DNA of 17,399 nucleotides from Massilia sp. (GTDB lineage: Bacteria; Pseudomonadota; Gammaproteobacteria; Burkholderiales; Burkholderiaceae_D): NCBI GenBank assembly GCA_028291845.1, contig JAQGNM010000511.1, forward strand, positions 1-17,399. The letters are read 5' to 3'. A program made the position numbers and the translations under genes. The stretch's first letter is position 1; each line of letters begins with the position of its first letter. Below, in pieces: positions 1-7,494 of this stretch. The notes below the pieces were generated by a model, which was given only the letters and a program-made list of their open reading frames with translations, made no database searches and was not told the origin of the DNA.

Positions 1-1
1 G

Positions 2-727
2 CTGACCATCCTGTTTGCCATCCTGGCCGTCATGCTGATGGTCGAAGGCGTCCGCGAAGGCAAGGTCGCGCGCGACAAGACCATCGCCATGATGATCATC
101 TTTGCCTTCAACATCCTGTTCTGGATGTTCTTCGAACAGGCCGGCAGCTCGTTCACCTTCCTGGCCGAGAAAGTGGTCGACCGCAATCTGGGCAGCTTCG
201 TGTTCCCGACCGCCTGGTTCCAGAGCGTCAATTCGATCGCCATCATCGCGTTTGCCCCGGTCATCGCCTGGATCTGGGTCAAGCTGGGCCGCCGCAACGC
301 CAATCCGTCGATTCCGCGCAAGTTCGGCCTGGGCATCCTCTTCAATGCCTTCGCCTTCGGCCTGTTGATCTACGCCCTGTCGATGCTGGTCAATGCCGAC
401 AACAAGATCCCGTTCTGGACCCTGTTTGCCGTCTACTGCATCCAGTCGATCGGCGAGCTGTGCCTGTCGCCGATCGGCCTGTCGATGGTGACCAAGCTGG
501 CGCCGGTCCGCCTGGTGGGCCTGGGCATGGGCGGCTGGTTCCTGTCGACCGGTATCGGCAACAACCTGTCGGGCATCTTCGCCAGCCACGTCAGCGGCGA
601 ATCGGGCATGTCGGTGGCCTCGGCCCTGTCCGGCTACACCTTCGGCTTCTGGTCGCTGATGGCCGGCGGCGTGATCCTGCTGCTGCTGGCGCCGGTGATT
701 CAAAAGCTGATGCACGGCGTGAAGTAA
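2..727 (+). CDS. POT/PTR2-family proton-dependent peptide transporter, C-terminal part
   Basis: This is the last 241 codons of a gene that begins before the window; the frame is open from base 2 to the TAA at 725-727. POT (PTR2) transporters are inner-membrane major-facilitator proteins that import di- and tripeptides with protons. The visible part has the family's FFEQAGSS segment at the start of the C-terminal half (encoded near 130-155) and then several hydrophobic helices, for example around IAIIAFAPVIAWIWV and LGILFNAFAFGLLIYALSM. A further family-typical stretch is SIGELCLSPIGLSMVTKLAP. The end, with a short basic tail (KLMHGVK), looks intact. Bacterial family members have about 500 residues, so roughly half is visible. 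The family assignment is secure. The exact substrate range cannot be read from the sequence, so no symbol is given. It is followed by its own terminator and is transcriptionally separate from the PBP1A gene. Confidence 0.9.
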   Translation: MTILFAILAVMLMVEGVREGKVARDKTIAMMIIFAFNILFWMFFEQAGSSFTFLAEKVVDRNLGSFVFPTAWFQSVNSIAIIAFAPVIAWIWVKLGRRNANPSIPRKFGLGILFNAFAFGLLIYALSMLVNADNKIPFWTLFAVYCIQSIGELCLSPIGLSMVTKLAPVRLVGLGMGGWFLSTGIGNNLSGIFASHVSGESGMSVASALSGYTFGFWSLMAGGVILLLLAPVIQKLMHGVK

Positions 728-748
728 TTTTCAACGCGCTGTATAACA

Positions 749-774
749 AGCAGGCCTGCGGGCCTGCTTTTTTT
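749..774 (+). terminator. Rho-independent terminator after the peptide transporter
   Basis: A perfect 8-bp stem (AGCAGGCC at 749-756, GGCCTGCT at 761-768) closes a 4-base loop and runs into seven T residues (768-774). It begins 21 bases after the transporter stop codon. This is a textbook intrinsic terminator and ends the upstream transcript before the PBP1A gene. Confidence 0.9.
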
Positions 775-783
775 ATGCCCGGG

Positions 784-807
784 TGCCGGCGGACGCCCCC
801 GCCGGCA
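784..807. repeat. GC-only 9-bp hairpin behind the terminator
   Basis: TGCCGGCGG (784-792) and CCGCCGGCA (799-807) are perfect inverted repeats with a 6-base loop. There is no T tract, so it is not a standard intrinsic terminator. It sits 10 bases after the T run of the preceding terminator and about 80 bases before the PBP1A -10 box. It may be a back-up pause or anti-readthrough structure, or simply chance in GC-rich DNA. Confidence 0.45.
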
Positions 808-884
808 TCGCCCGCCGCACCGATCCTGCAAACACTTGTCGAACAGCGCTCGCACCCTTAAGGTTCGCTTCAATCATGGCGTCC

Positions 885-890
885 TATAAT
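885..890 (+). promoter_or_regulatory. Candidate -10 box of the PBP1A gene
   Basis: A perfect TATAAT lies 27 bases before the chosen TTG start at 918. No good -35 hexamer stands 16-18 bases upstream (the area reads GGTTCGC), so only the -10 is called. A transcript starting about 7 bases downstream would begin after the ATG codons at 876 and 891, which supports the later start codon. Confidence 0.45.
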
Positions 891-906
891 ATGACTCAAC
901 CTCCGC

Positions 907-911
907 GAGAG
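907..911 (+). promoter_or_regulatory. Ribosome binding site that favours the TTG start of PBP1A
   Basis: GAGAG at 907-911 stands 6 bases before TTG at 918-920, a good Shine-Dalgarno spacing. The alternative ATG at 891 is preceded directly by TATAAT and has no purine-rich site. With the -10 box at 885-890 this favours 918. Confidence 0.45.
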
Positions 912-917
912 ACTGTT

Positions 918-3278
918 TTGACAAGATTGCATTTGCCTCCACGCCGGCCCGCCTCCGCCGCCGGTTTCATCGTCGTCGCCCTGCTGCTGGTGCTGGCGAT
1001 CGTTCTCGGCCTGATCTATACCGGCATCGTCCTGTGGGCCAACGTGCCTTCGATCGCCGCCGTGACCGACTACCAGCCGAAGATTCCGCTGCGCGTCTAC
1101 ACCGCCGATCACGTGCTGATCGGCGAATTCGGCGAGGAGCACCGCGATTTTCTGCCGATCGCCAGCATGCCGCCGCTGATGGTCAAGGCGCTGCTGTCGA
1201 TCGAGGACAAGCGCTTTTATGATCACGGCGGCATCGACTGGATTCGCGCCATGGGCGCCGCCAAATCGAATTTGAAGGGCGGCTTTCGCCAGGGCGGCTC
1301 GACCATCACCATGCAGGTGGCGCGTAACTTTTTCCTCTCGCGCGACAAGCTGATCGCCCGCAAGGCCACCGAAGTGGCGCTGGCCTACAAGATCGAGGGC
1401 GCCCTGACGAAAGACCAGATCCTCGAGCTGTACATGAACCAGATTTATCTCGGCCAGCGCGCGTTCGGCTTCGCCGCCGCTGCCAAGACGTATTTTGGCA
1501 AGCCCCTGGACAAGCTGTCGGTGGCGGAGATGGCGATGCTGGCCGGCCTGCCGCAAAACCCCGCACGCCACAACCCGGTGGTCAATCCGAAAGGCGCGCG
1601 CGCGCGCCAGCAGGTGGTCCTTAAAACCATGCGCGACCAGGCCATCATCAGCGAAGCGCAGTACCAGCAGGCGCTGGCCGAAAATCTGCGCATCAACCAG
1701 AAAGGCCAGCAGTACGACACCCACGCCGAATACGTCGCCGAACTGGCGCGCCAGGCGGTCTACGATCAGTTGAAGGAGGAGGCCTATACCAGGGGCATCG
1801 TGGTCACCACCACCATCGTCAGCGCCGACCAGGACGCCGCCTACAAATCGCTGCGCCGCAACGTGCTGGCCTACGACCAGCGCCACGGTTACCGCGGCCC
1901 GGAAGCGACCATCGAGCTGCCGGAAAATGCCGAGCAGCGTGACGACGCCATCGACGAGGCCCTGCAAAAGCGCCGCTCCAGCGACGGTCTGCTGCCGGCG
2001 GTGGTGCTGGCCGCCTCGCCCAAGCTGGTGCGGGTGCAGACGGTCGATGGAGAGACCGTCGAGATCAGCGGCGCCGGCCTGAAGTTTGCCGCCGCCGGGC
2101 TGGGCGCCTCGGCAAAACAATCGCTGCGCCTGGCGCCCGGCGCCATCGTCAGGGTGAGCAAGGACAACAAGAGCTGGTCGATCGTCCAGCTGCCGCAGGT
2201 GTCGGCGGCCTTCGTTTCCATCGACGCCCAGAGCGGCGCTTATCACGCGCTGGTAGGCGGCTTCGACTTCAACCTGCAGAAGTTCAATCACGTCACGCAA
2301 GCCTGGCGCCAGCCGGGGTCGAGTTTTAAACCCTTCCTGTATTCGGCGGCCCTGGAAAAAGGCTTTTCGCCGGCCACGGAAATTCTCGACGCCCCGCTCG
2401 ACATGCCGGGCGAAGACGCCGGCAAAACCTGGTCGCCGCAAAACGACGACGGCGTTTTCGACGGCAAGGTGACCATGCGGCGTGCGCTGGCGCTGTCGAA
2501 AAACGTGCCCTCGGTGCGGCTGCTGCGCACCCTGGGCGTGGGCTACGTCCACGACAGCCTGTCGAAGTTCGGTTTCGATCCTGGCCGCCATCCGAAAAAC
2601 CTGACCATGGCGCTGGGTACCGGCGCGGTGACACCGCTGCAGATGGCGGGCGCCTACGCGGTATTCGCCAATGGCGGCTACCGGGTGCAGCCCTACTTGA
2701 TCAGCAAGATCGTCGATTCGCGCGGCACCGTCATCGCCGAGGCAAAAAAAACCGAACCGGGACTGGAAGCCAACCGGGTCATCGACGTTCGTAACGCCTT
2801 TGTCACCGATTCGATGCTGCGCGACGTCGCCAGGTACGGCACCGGCGCCGACGCCACCAAAAAACTCGAGCGCCGCGACATCGCCGGCAAGACCGGCACC
2901 ACCAGCGACGCCTTCGACGGCTGGTTCGCCGGCTACGGCGCCAACGTGGTCGGCGTCGCCTGGATGGGCTACGACGACCCGCGCTCGTTGGGCGGACGCG
3001 AATTCGGCGCGACCCTGGCCATGCCGATCTGGATCGACTTCATGCGCGTCGCCTTGAACGGCAAGCCGCAGGAGGAAAGGCTGGAGCCGGAAGGGGTGAT
3101 GCGCCAGGACGACGACTGGATCTACGCCGAGTATGCGGGATCGGCCGAATTCAAGGGCATCGACCTGGAACAGGCGCCGGCGCTATCCCCTGACGCGGCG
3201 CCGCCGCCGGATCCATCGGCGCCACCGGCGCCGGCACCCGCGCAGATCCCGGCGGCGGTGAAGAACTCGCTGTTCTAG
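918..3278 (+). CDS. mrcA: Penicillin-binding protein 1A, bifunctional transglycosylase/transpeptidase
   Basis: This inner-membrane enzyme polymerises lipid II into glycan strands and cross-links the peptides. With the TTG start at 918 it has 786 residues, usual for proteobacterial PBP1A; the same frame also offers ATG at 891, 876 and 783. A short cytoplasmic tail and one membrane helix (about residues 15-40, AAGFIVVALLLVLAIVLGLIYTG) come first. The GT51 domain follows, with SIEDKRFYDHGG (catalytic Glu about 96), GGSTITMQVARNFFL and RKATEVALAYKIE. The transpeptidase domain has S468-S-F-K471 (SxxK), S527-K-N529 (SxN) and K658-T-G (KTGTT), so all three penicillin-binding motifs are intact. An OB-like insert lies between the two domains. 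The C-terminus is a Pro/Ala-rich, probably disordered tail ending in KNSLF. The gene stands alone: a terminator lies upstream and a new promoter downstream. Function is secure; the start codon is the uncertain point. Confidence 0.95.
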   Translation: MTRLHLPPRRPASAAGFIVVALLLVLAIVLGLIYTGIVLWANVPSIAAVTDYQPKIPLRVYTADHVLIGEFGEEHRDFLPIASMPPLMVKALLSIEDKRFYDHGGIDWIRAMGAAKSNLKGGFRQGGSTITMQVARNFFLSRDKLIARKATEVALAYKIEGALTKDQILELYMNQIYLGQRAFGFAAAAKTYFGKPLDKLSVAEMAMLAGLPQNPARHNPVVNPKGARARQQVVLKTMRDQAIISEAQYQQALAENLRINQKGQQYDTHAEYVAELARQAVYDQLKEEAYTRGIVVTTTIVSADQDAAYKSLRRNVLAYDQRHGYRGPEATIELPENAEQRDDAIDEALQKRRSSDGLLPAVVLAASPKLVRVQTVDGETVEISGAGLKFAAAGLGASAKQSLRLAPGAIVRVSKDNKSWSIVQLPQVSAAFVSIDAQSGAYHALVGGFDFNLQKFNHVTQAWRQPGSSFKPFLYSAALEKGFSPATEILDAPLDMPGEDAGKTWSPQNDDGVFDGKVTMRRALALSKNVPSVRLLRTLGVGYVHDSLSKFGFDPGRHPKNLTMALGTGAVTPLQMAGAYAVFANGGYRVQPYLISKIVDSRGTVIAEAKKTEPGLEANRVIDVRNAFVTDSMLRDVARYGTGADATKKLERRDIAGKTGTTSDAFDGWFAGYGANVVGVAWMGYDDPRSLGGREFGATLAMPIWIDFMRVALNGKPQEERLEPEGVMRQDDDWIYAEYAGSAEFKGIDLEQAPALSPDAAPPPDPSAPPAPAPAQIPAAVKNSLF

Positions 3279-3287
3279 CGCCGGTAC

Positions 3288-3316
3288 TTGGGATTTCGCG
3301 GCTGGACGGTTATGAT
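3288..3316 (+). promoter_or_regulatory. Candidate sigma70-type promoter for the OPT transporter
   Basis: TTGGGA (3288-3293, four of six consensus -35 positions) and TATGAT (3311-3316, five of six -10 positions) are separated by exactly 17 bases. It starts 10 bases after the PBP1A stop codon and predicts a leader of about 90 bases before the ATG at 3411. This is a sequence match only. Confidence 0.45.
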
Positions 3317-3410
3317 GGAGCGGCCCTGTATTTGCGTGCATTAAAAACAACGCACGTGACGGGCGCATTGCACCAAACTTCAATCAAACCTTCTCGATGG
3401 AGCCCTGCGG

Positions 3411-5420
3411 ATGGCGACGGTATCAACGGTTCAACCCCTGGCCAACAATCTGGCCGATCCCAAGGAAATCACCGTCCGCGGCATCATCCTGGGCGTGATC
3501 ATCACCCTGATCTTCACCGCGGCCCAGGTCTACCTGGGCCTGAAGGTGGGGCTCACCTTCGCCACCTCGATTCCGGCGGCGGTCATCTCGATGGCGCTGC
3601 TGTCGGCGTTCAAGAGCGCCACCATCCAGGAAAACAACATCGTCCAGACCATCGCGTCGGCGGCGGGCACCCTGGCGTCGGTGATTTTCGTGCTGCCCGG
3701 CCTGTTGATGATCGGCTGGTGGGCCAACGTGCCGTTCTGGCCGGTGTTCGGCTGCTGCGCCGTCGGCGGCGTGCTGGGGGTGATGTACACCATGCCGCTG
3801 CGCCGCGCGCTGGTGTCGCAATCGGATCTGCCGTATCCGGAAGGGGTGGCCGCGGCCGAGGTGCTGAAAGTGGGCATGGCCTCGCGCAACGGCGCCGCCG
3901 AAGGCAAGGCCGGGCTGTGGGCGGTGATCTGGGGCAGCCTTGCCTCCGCCCTGTTCGCCGCATTTGCCGCCGCCAAGCTGATGGCCGCCGAAGTCGCCGG
4001 CTATTTTAAAACTGGCAGCGGCGCCACCGGCATCGGCGCCTCATCGTCGCTGGCGCTGATCGGCGCCGGCCACCTGATGGGCATCACCGTCGGCATCGCC
4101 ATGCTGGCCGGCTTGATCATCGCCTGGGGCATCCTGGTGCCGTTGATGACCTCCGGCGTCCCGGTCGCCGATACGGTATCGGCCGCCGACCAGGCGCTCG
4201 GCGTGTGGAGCCGCCAGGTGCGCATGATCGGCGCCGGCGTGATCGGGGCCGCCGCCATCATCACCCTGGCCAGCCTGGCAAAGCCGGTGCTGAGCGGCCT
4301 GCGCTCGGCGATGGCGGCCTCGCGCCATTCGGAAGCGAAGGATGGCGCCCTGCCGCGCTCCGAGCGCGACCTGCCGATTTTCCTGGTCGGCCTGGTGACC
4401 TTGATCTCGATGGTGCCGGCCGGCTGGCTGCTGTCGTCGTTCCTGCAGGGCGGCCCATTGGCCTCGCTGTCGGTGCCGCTGGTGGCGGTCGGCGTGGCTT
4501 ATATCCTGATCGCGGGCATGTTCGCCGCCGCCGTCTGCGGCTACATGGCCGGCTTGATCGGCTCGTCCAATTCGCCGGTTTCCGGCATCGCCATTTTGAC
4601 CATCCTCGGCGCCTCGCTGTCGGTCGGCATGGTCGGCCGCCACCTGATCGGCCCCGACGTCGCCCAGGCGCTGGTCGCCTTTGCCCTGTTCGTCACCACC
4701 GTGGTGCTGGCCGTGGCGGTGATCGGCAACGACAATCTGCAAGACCTGAAAACCGGCCAGCTGGTCGGCGCCACCCCGTGGAAGCAGCAGGTCGGCCTGA
4801 TCATCGGCGTGTTTGCCGGATCGGCGGTGGTGCCGCCCGTGCTCGAACTGCTCAATCACGCCAACGGCTTCGCCGGCGCGCCCAATGTCGGCGCCATCTC
4901 CTCGACCCCGCTGGCGGCGCCTCAGGCCACCCTGATCTCGACCCTGGCAAAAGGCGTCATCGGCGGCGACCTGCCGTGGCACCTGCTGGGCTATGGCGCG
5001 GCGATCGGCATCGCCCTGGTGCTGTTCGACTTCATCCTGAAAAAATCCTCTGCCGGCAAATACAGCCTGCCGCCGCTGGGCGTCGGCCTGGCGATCTACC
5101 TGCCAAGCGCGGTCACCCTGCCGGTGGTGGTGGGCGCCGTCGGCGGCTACTTGTTCGAGCGCGCGGTCTCGAGCCACAGCTGGGGCGAAGCGGCCAAGCG
5201 CATGGGCGTGCTGGTGATGTCCGGCTTCATCGTCGGCGAGAGCTTGTTCAACGTGGCGCTGGCCGGCCTGATCGTCTCGTCCGGCAAGGGCGAACCGCTG
5301 GCGATCGCCAACGGCATGAGCGAGCATCAAGGCATGCTGGTCGCCCTGGTGCTGGGCGCTGCGCTGGTGGGCGGCCTGTATCGCTGGTCGGCCAACAACG
5401 CCAGGAAGGTCGAACTGTAA
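3411..5420 (+). CDS. OPT-family oligopeptide transporter
   Basis: The product is a 669-residue, strongly hydrophobic inner-membrane protein of the OPT family, proton-coupled carriers of oligopeptides or, in some members, metal chelates. The family signature is clear. The N-terminal segment ITVRGIILGVIITLIFTAAQVYLGLK is followed by SATIQENNIVQTIASAAGT (about residues 65-83), and GLIGSSNSPVSGIAILT lies near residues 380-396, where the OPT signature occurs. More than a dozen hydrophobic segments can be counted. Length fits bacterial members. The start is supported by GGAG at 3399-3402, 8 bases upstream of the ATG. The C-terminus is KVEL; the last five codons including TAA are repeated in tandem immediately afterwards (see the repeat entry). 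The substrate is unknown. A second peptide-transporter family (POT) is encoded nearby, but a terminator, the PBP1A gene and a candidate promoter lie between, so common transcription is not implied. Confidence 0.93.
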   Translation: MATVSTVQPLANNLADPKEITVRGIILGVIITLIFTAAQVYLGLKVGLTFATSIPAAVISMALLSAFKSATIQENNIVQTIASAAGTLASVIFVLPGLLMIGWWANVPFWPVFGCCAVGGVLGVMYTMPLRRALVSQSDLPYPEGVAAAEVLKVGMASRNGAAEGKAGLWAVIWGSLASALFAAFAAAKLMAAEVAGYFKTGSGATGIGASSSLALIGAGHLMGITVGIAMLAGLIIAWGILVPLMTSGVPVADTVSAADQALGVWSRQVRMIGAGVIGAAAIITLASLAKPVLSGLRSAMAASRHSEAKDGALPRSERDLPIFLVGLVTLISMVPAGWLLSSFLQGGPLASLSVPLVAVGVAYILIAGMFAAAVCGYMAGLIGSSNSPVSGIAILTILGASLSVGMVGRHLIGPDVAQALVAFALFVTTVVLAVAVIGNDNLQDLKTGQLVGATPWKQQVGLIIGVFAGSAVVPPVLELLNHANGFAGAPNVGAISSTPLAAPQATLISTLAKGVIGGDLPWHLLGYGAAIGIALVLFDFILKKSSAGKYSLPPLGVGLAIYLPSAVTLPVVVGAVGGYLFERAVSSHSWGEAAKRMGVLVMSGFIVGESLFNVALAGLIVSSGKGEPLAIANGMSEHQGMLVALVLGAALVGGLYRWSANNARKVEL

Positions 5421-5450
5421 AAGCGCGAGCTGTAACAGCGCGACTTGTAA
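5406..5450 (+). repeat. Three tandem copies of a 15-base unit, each ending in an in-frame TAA
   Basis: The OPT gene ends AAG-GTC-GAA-CTG-TAA (5406-5420). It is followed without a gap by AAG-CGC-GAG-CTG-TAA (5421-5435) and CAG-CGC-GAC-TTG-TAA (5436-5450). Each unit reads (K/Q)-(V/R)-(E/D)-L-stop in the same frame, so the last five codons are triplicated and there are three in-frame TAA stops. Copies 2 and 3 resemble each other most. The likely origin is slippage or tandem duplication followed by divergence. An effect on readthrough or mRNA stability is possible but not shown. Confidence 0.8.
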
Positions 5451-5485
5451 AAACCGACTGCCGACCACCGATGGCCGCGGATGGC

Positions 5486-5494
5486 TGATATAAA
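5486..5494 (+). promoter_or_regulatory. Candidate extended -10 promoter of the HDOD/nucleotidase operon
   Basis: TGATATAAA fits an extended -10 (TGnTATAAT) with five of six core bases; TAAAAT at 5491-5496 is an overlapping alternative. No -35 of quality is present at 16-18 bases upstream, which an extended -10 can tolerate. The predicted start lies about 25 bases before the ATG at 5527. Confidence 0.4.
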
Positions 5495-5526
5495 ATAGAC
5501 CATACTTTTATCTTGCGCGGCACTCG

Positions 5527-6519
5527 ATGATCAATTGGATTACCCGATGGTTCAAGGGCGGCGCTGCCGCCCCGGCCGTCCCGGAACTTCCCGCGGCGCC
5601 AGCCGCGGCCGCGCCTGCTCCCGTGCCGCAGGCCGATGGCGCGGTTGCCGACATCGAGCTGTCGCTGCTGTTCTACCGTTGGCTGGCCGGGGCGCCGTCG
5701 AACGAGGTGCCGGCGGCCACCGAACAACTGATCCTCGACGAATTCGCCCGCCTGGCCACCTCTCCCGAGAACGGCGCCGACCTGGTGCCGCGCGTGCCGG
5801 CGGTAATTCCGCAACTGCTCAAAAGCCTGCGCGACGAGTCGATGTCGGGCGCCGAGCTGTCGCGCCAGCTGGCGCAGGATGTGGTGCTGGTGGCCGAAGT
5901 GATCCGCGAAGCCAACAGTCCGTATTACAGCCCTACCGCGCCGGTGCGCACCATTGAGGCGGCGGTCATGCTGCTGGGGCAAAACGGCATGCGCATGCTG
6001 CTGGCGCGGGTCGCCTTCCGTCCCATCATCAGCATGCAGAGCGGACGCTTCGCCCATCAGGGCGCGCCGACCGTGTGGCGCCAGTCGGAGGCCTGCGCCC
6101 TGGCGGCCAGCCTGCTGGCGCCGGCGCGCGGCGCCAGCGTCTTCGAAGCCTACCTGGCGGGCCTCTTGCACCATGTCGGCCTGATCGTCGCCCTGCGCCT
6201 GATCGACCAGATTTATAACGGCGCCGCGCTGCCCCATTCCGCGTCGTTTGCCGGCGCCCTGCTGGCCGACGCCCGCCGCCTGTCGGCGCGCATCGCCACC
6301 TTGTGGGAGTTCCCGCCCGGCGTCGCCGAGGCCATCGAGGGCGGTCCCTCCGCCTTGGGCGCCGTGCTGGCCGACGCCGACCGCCTGGCGATGCTACGCA
6401 TGCTCATCGACAGCGGCCAGCTCGATCCCGAGACGGCGTCCGTGCTGCCGGCGGGCGAGGCAAAAGTGTTCGAGCAGCTGCGCGCGGTCTCCGGGCCGGC
6501 GGCGGCGGCGCGCGCCTGA
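5527..6519 (+). CDS. HDOD-domain signalling protein
   Basis: This 330-residue soluble protein has an Ala/Pro-rich linker (about residues 12-40) after a short amphipathic start (MINWITRWFK). An HDOD domain follows, roughly residues 88-290. Visible family features are VPRVPAVIPQLLKSLRD, then a helix-rich stretch LSRQLAQDVVLVAEVIREANSPYY, then RTIEAAVMLLGQNGMRMLLARVA and AGLLHHVGLIVALRLI. HDOD proteins resemble HD phosphohydrolases but lack the metal-binding HD pair; here the equivalent site reads HH, so phosphodiesterase activity is not expected. Such proteins are thought to act as regulatory scaffolds in bacterial signalling and stress responses. The start has no good Shine-Dalgarno site (the bases before ATG are GGCACTCG), but the extended -10 just upstream leaves little room for another start. 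Its stop overlaps the start of the next gene by one base, so the two are probably translationally coupled. Specific partners are unknown. Confidence 0.85.
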   Translation: MINWITRWFKGGAAAPAVPELPAAPAAAAPAPVPQADGAVADIELSLLFYRWLAGAPSNEVPAATEQLILDEFARLATSPENGADLVPRVPAVIPQLLKSLRDESMSGAELSRQLAQDVVLVAEVIREANSPYYSPTAPVRTIEAAVMLLGQNGMRMLLARVAFRPIISMQSGRFAHQGAPTVWRQSEACALAASLLAPARGASVFEAYLAGLLHHVGLIVALRLIDQIYNGAALPHSASFAGALLADARRLSARIATLWEFPPGVAEAIEGGPSALGAVLADADRLAMLRMLIDSGQLDPETASVLPAGEAKVFEQLRAVSGPAAAARA

Positions 6520-7457
6520 TGGCCTTCGACATCAGCCAGAAGCTGGTCATCGGGGTGGCGTCGTCGGCCCTGTTCGATCTGGCCGCCTCGCACCAGGTCT
6601 ACCTCGACAGCGGCGCCGAGGAATACCGCAATTACCAGGAAAAGCATATCGACGTGATACTCGGTAAAGGGGTGGCGTTTCCCTTCATTCGGCGCTTTCT
6701 CAACATTAACAAGTATTTTCCCCGCCAGAGTCCGGTCGAGGTGGTGCTGTTTTCGCGCAATTCGCCGGAGACGGGCTTGCGGGTGATGCGCTCGATCGCC
6801 CACTACGGCCTGGATATCTCGCGCGCCGCCTTCATGACCGGCGCCGCGCCCTACCCTTATCTGCCGGCCTTTAACACCTCGCTGTTCTTGAGCGCCAACG
6901 AGCAGGACGTGCATGCGGCGATTGCCGCCGGCCATGCCGCGGGCCTGGTGCTGCCGTCGAAAACCGACGACGACGAGAATGACGCCGAGCTGCGCGTGGC
7001 GTTCGACTTCGACGGCGTGATCGCCGACGACGAGTCCGAAACGGTGTTCAAGCAAAGCGGCCTGGACCAGTTTCACGCCCACGAAACGCTGCACATCGCC
7101 AGGCCGCACCAGCCCGGCCCGCTGGCGGCGATGTTTCAGAAGCTGGCGCTGATGCAGCGCATGGAAGAGCGCATGCAGAGAAAAGACCCGGCCTACCGCA
7201 AGCTGCTGCGCATCGCCATCATCACGGCGCGCAGCGCGCCGTCGCACGAGCGGGTGGTGACGACCCTGAAAAGCTGGGGCGTGTCGGCCAACGAGACGTT
7301 TTTCCTCGGCGGGATGGACAAGGCGCGGGTGCTGTCGGTGTTCAAGCCGCATATCTTCTTCGACGACCAGCTGAGCCATCTGCGCTCTACGCCTGAGGGA
7401 ACGATCCCGATGGTGCACGTGCCGTTCGGCGTCGCGAATTCGATCAAACAAAAGTGA
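6519..7457 (+). CDS. Cytosolic 5'-nucleotidase, cN-I type (HAD superfamily)
   Basis: The predicted enzyme of 312 residues hydrolyses nucleoside 5'-monophosphates; animal cN-I enzymes of this family prefer AMP. The family match rests on AFDFDGVIADDESE (motif I, D163 and D165; animal members read AFDGDAVLFSDESE), IITARSAPS (about 234-242, motif II region), TLKSWGVSANETFFLGGMDK, and KPHIFFDDQLSHL (D282-D283, motif IV), followed by HVPFGVA near the C-terminus. The N-terminal half contains FPFIRRFLNINKYFP and VEVVLFSRNSPETGLRVMRSI, also typical of the family. The ATG overlaps the HDOD stop codon as TGATG, which fixes the start and implies coupled translation. An open frame extends upstream to 6303, but that part lies inside the HDOD gene and is not credible. 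A palindromic repeat starts 37 bases after the stop and may end the transcript. Substrate preference is inferred from the family only. Confidence 0.88.
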   Translation: MAFDISQKLVIGVASSALFDLAASHQVYLDSGAEEYRNYQEKHIDVILGKGVAFPFIRRFLNINKYFPRQSPVEVVLFSRNSPETGLRVMRSIAHYGLDISRAAFMTGAAPYPYLPAFNTSLFLSANEQDVHAAIAAGHAAGLVLPSKTDDDENDAELRVAFDFDGVIADDESETVFKQSGLDQFHAHETLHIARPHQPGPLAAMFQKLALMQRMEERMQRKDPAYRKLLRIAIITARSAPSHERVVTTLKSWGVSANETFFLGGMDKARVLSVFKPHIFFDDQLSHLRSTPEGTIPMVHVPFGVANSIKQK

Positions 7458-7494
7458 AAACCTGCTGTTGTTTGAGCCTGTTCAGTACTATGCA

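Noticed and set aside
870..2591. Minus-strand open frame of 573 codons opposite the PBP1A gene
   Set aside because: It is fully antisense to a strongly supported gene. It has the His/Gln/Arg/Gly-rich composition expected of the complement of GC-rich coding DNA, and shows no family motif.
783..3278. POT, PBP1A and OPT genes as a peptide/muropeptide recycling cluster
   Set aside because: A strong terminator and separate candidate promoters divide the three genes, and neither transporter has sequence evidence for muropeptide transport. The adjacency alone is too weak.
4041..5468. Minus-strand open frame of 475 codons opposite the OPT gene, and a plus-strand frame 4205-5488
   Set aside because: Both have low-complexity, Arg/His/Gln/Gly-rich translations and lie over a transporter with clear family motifs, so they are shadows.
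6303..6518. Upstream extension of the 5'-nucleotidase frame
   Set aside because: It lies inside the HDOD gene and translates to Arg/Gly-rich nonsense. The TGATG junction gives a natural start at 6519.
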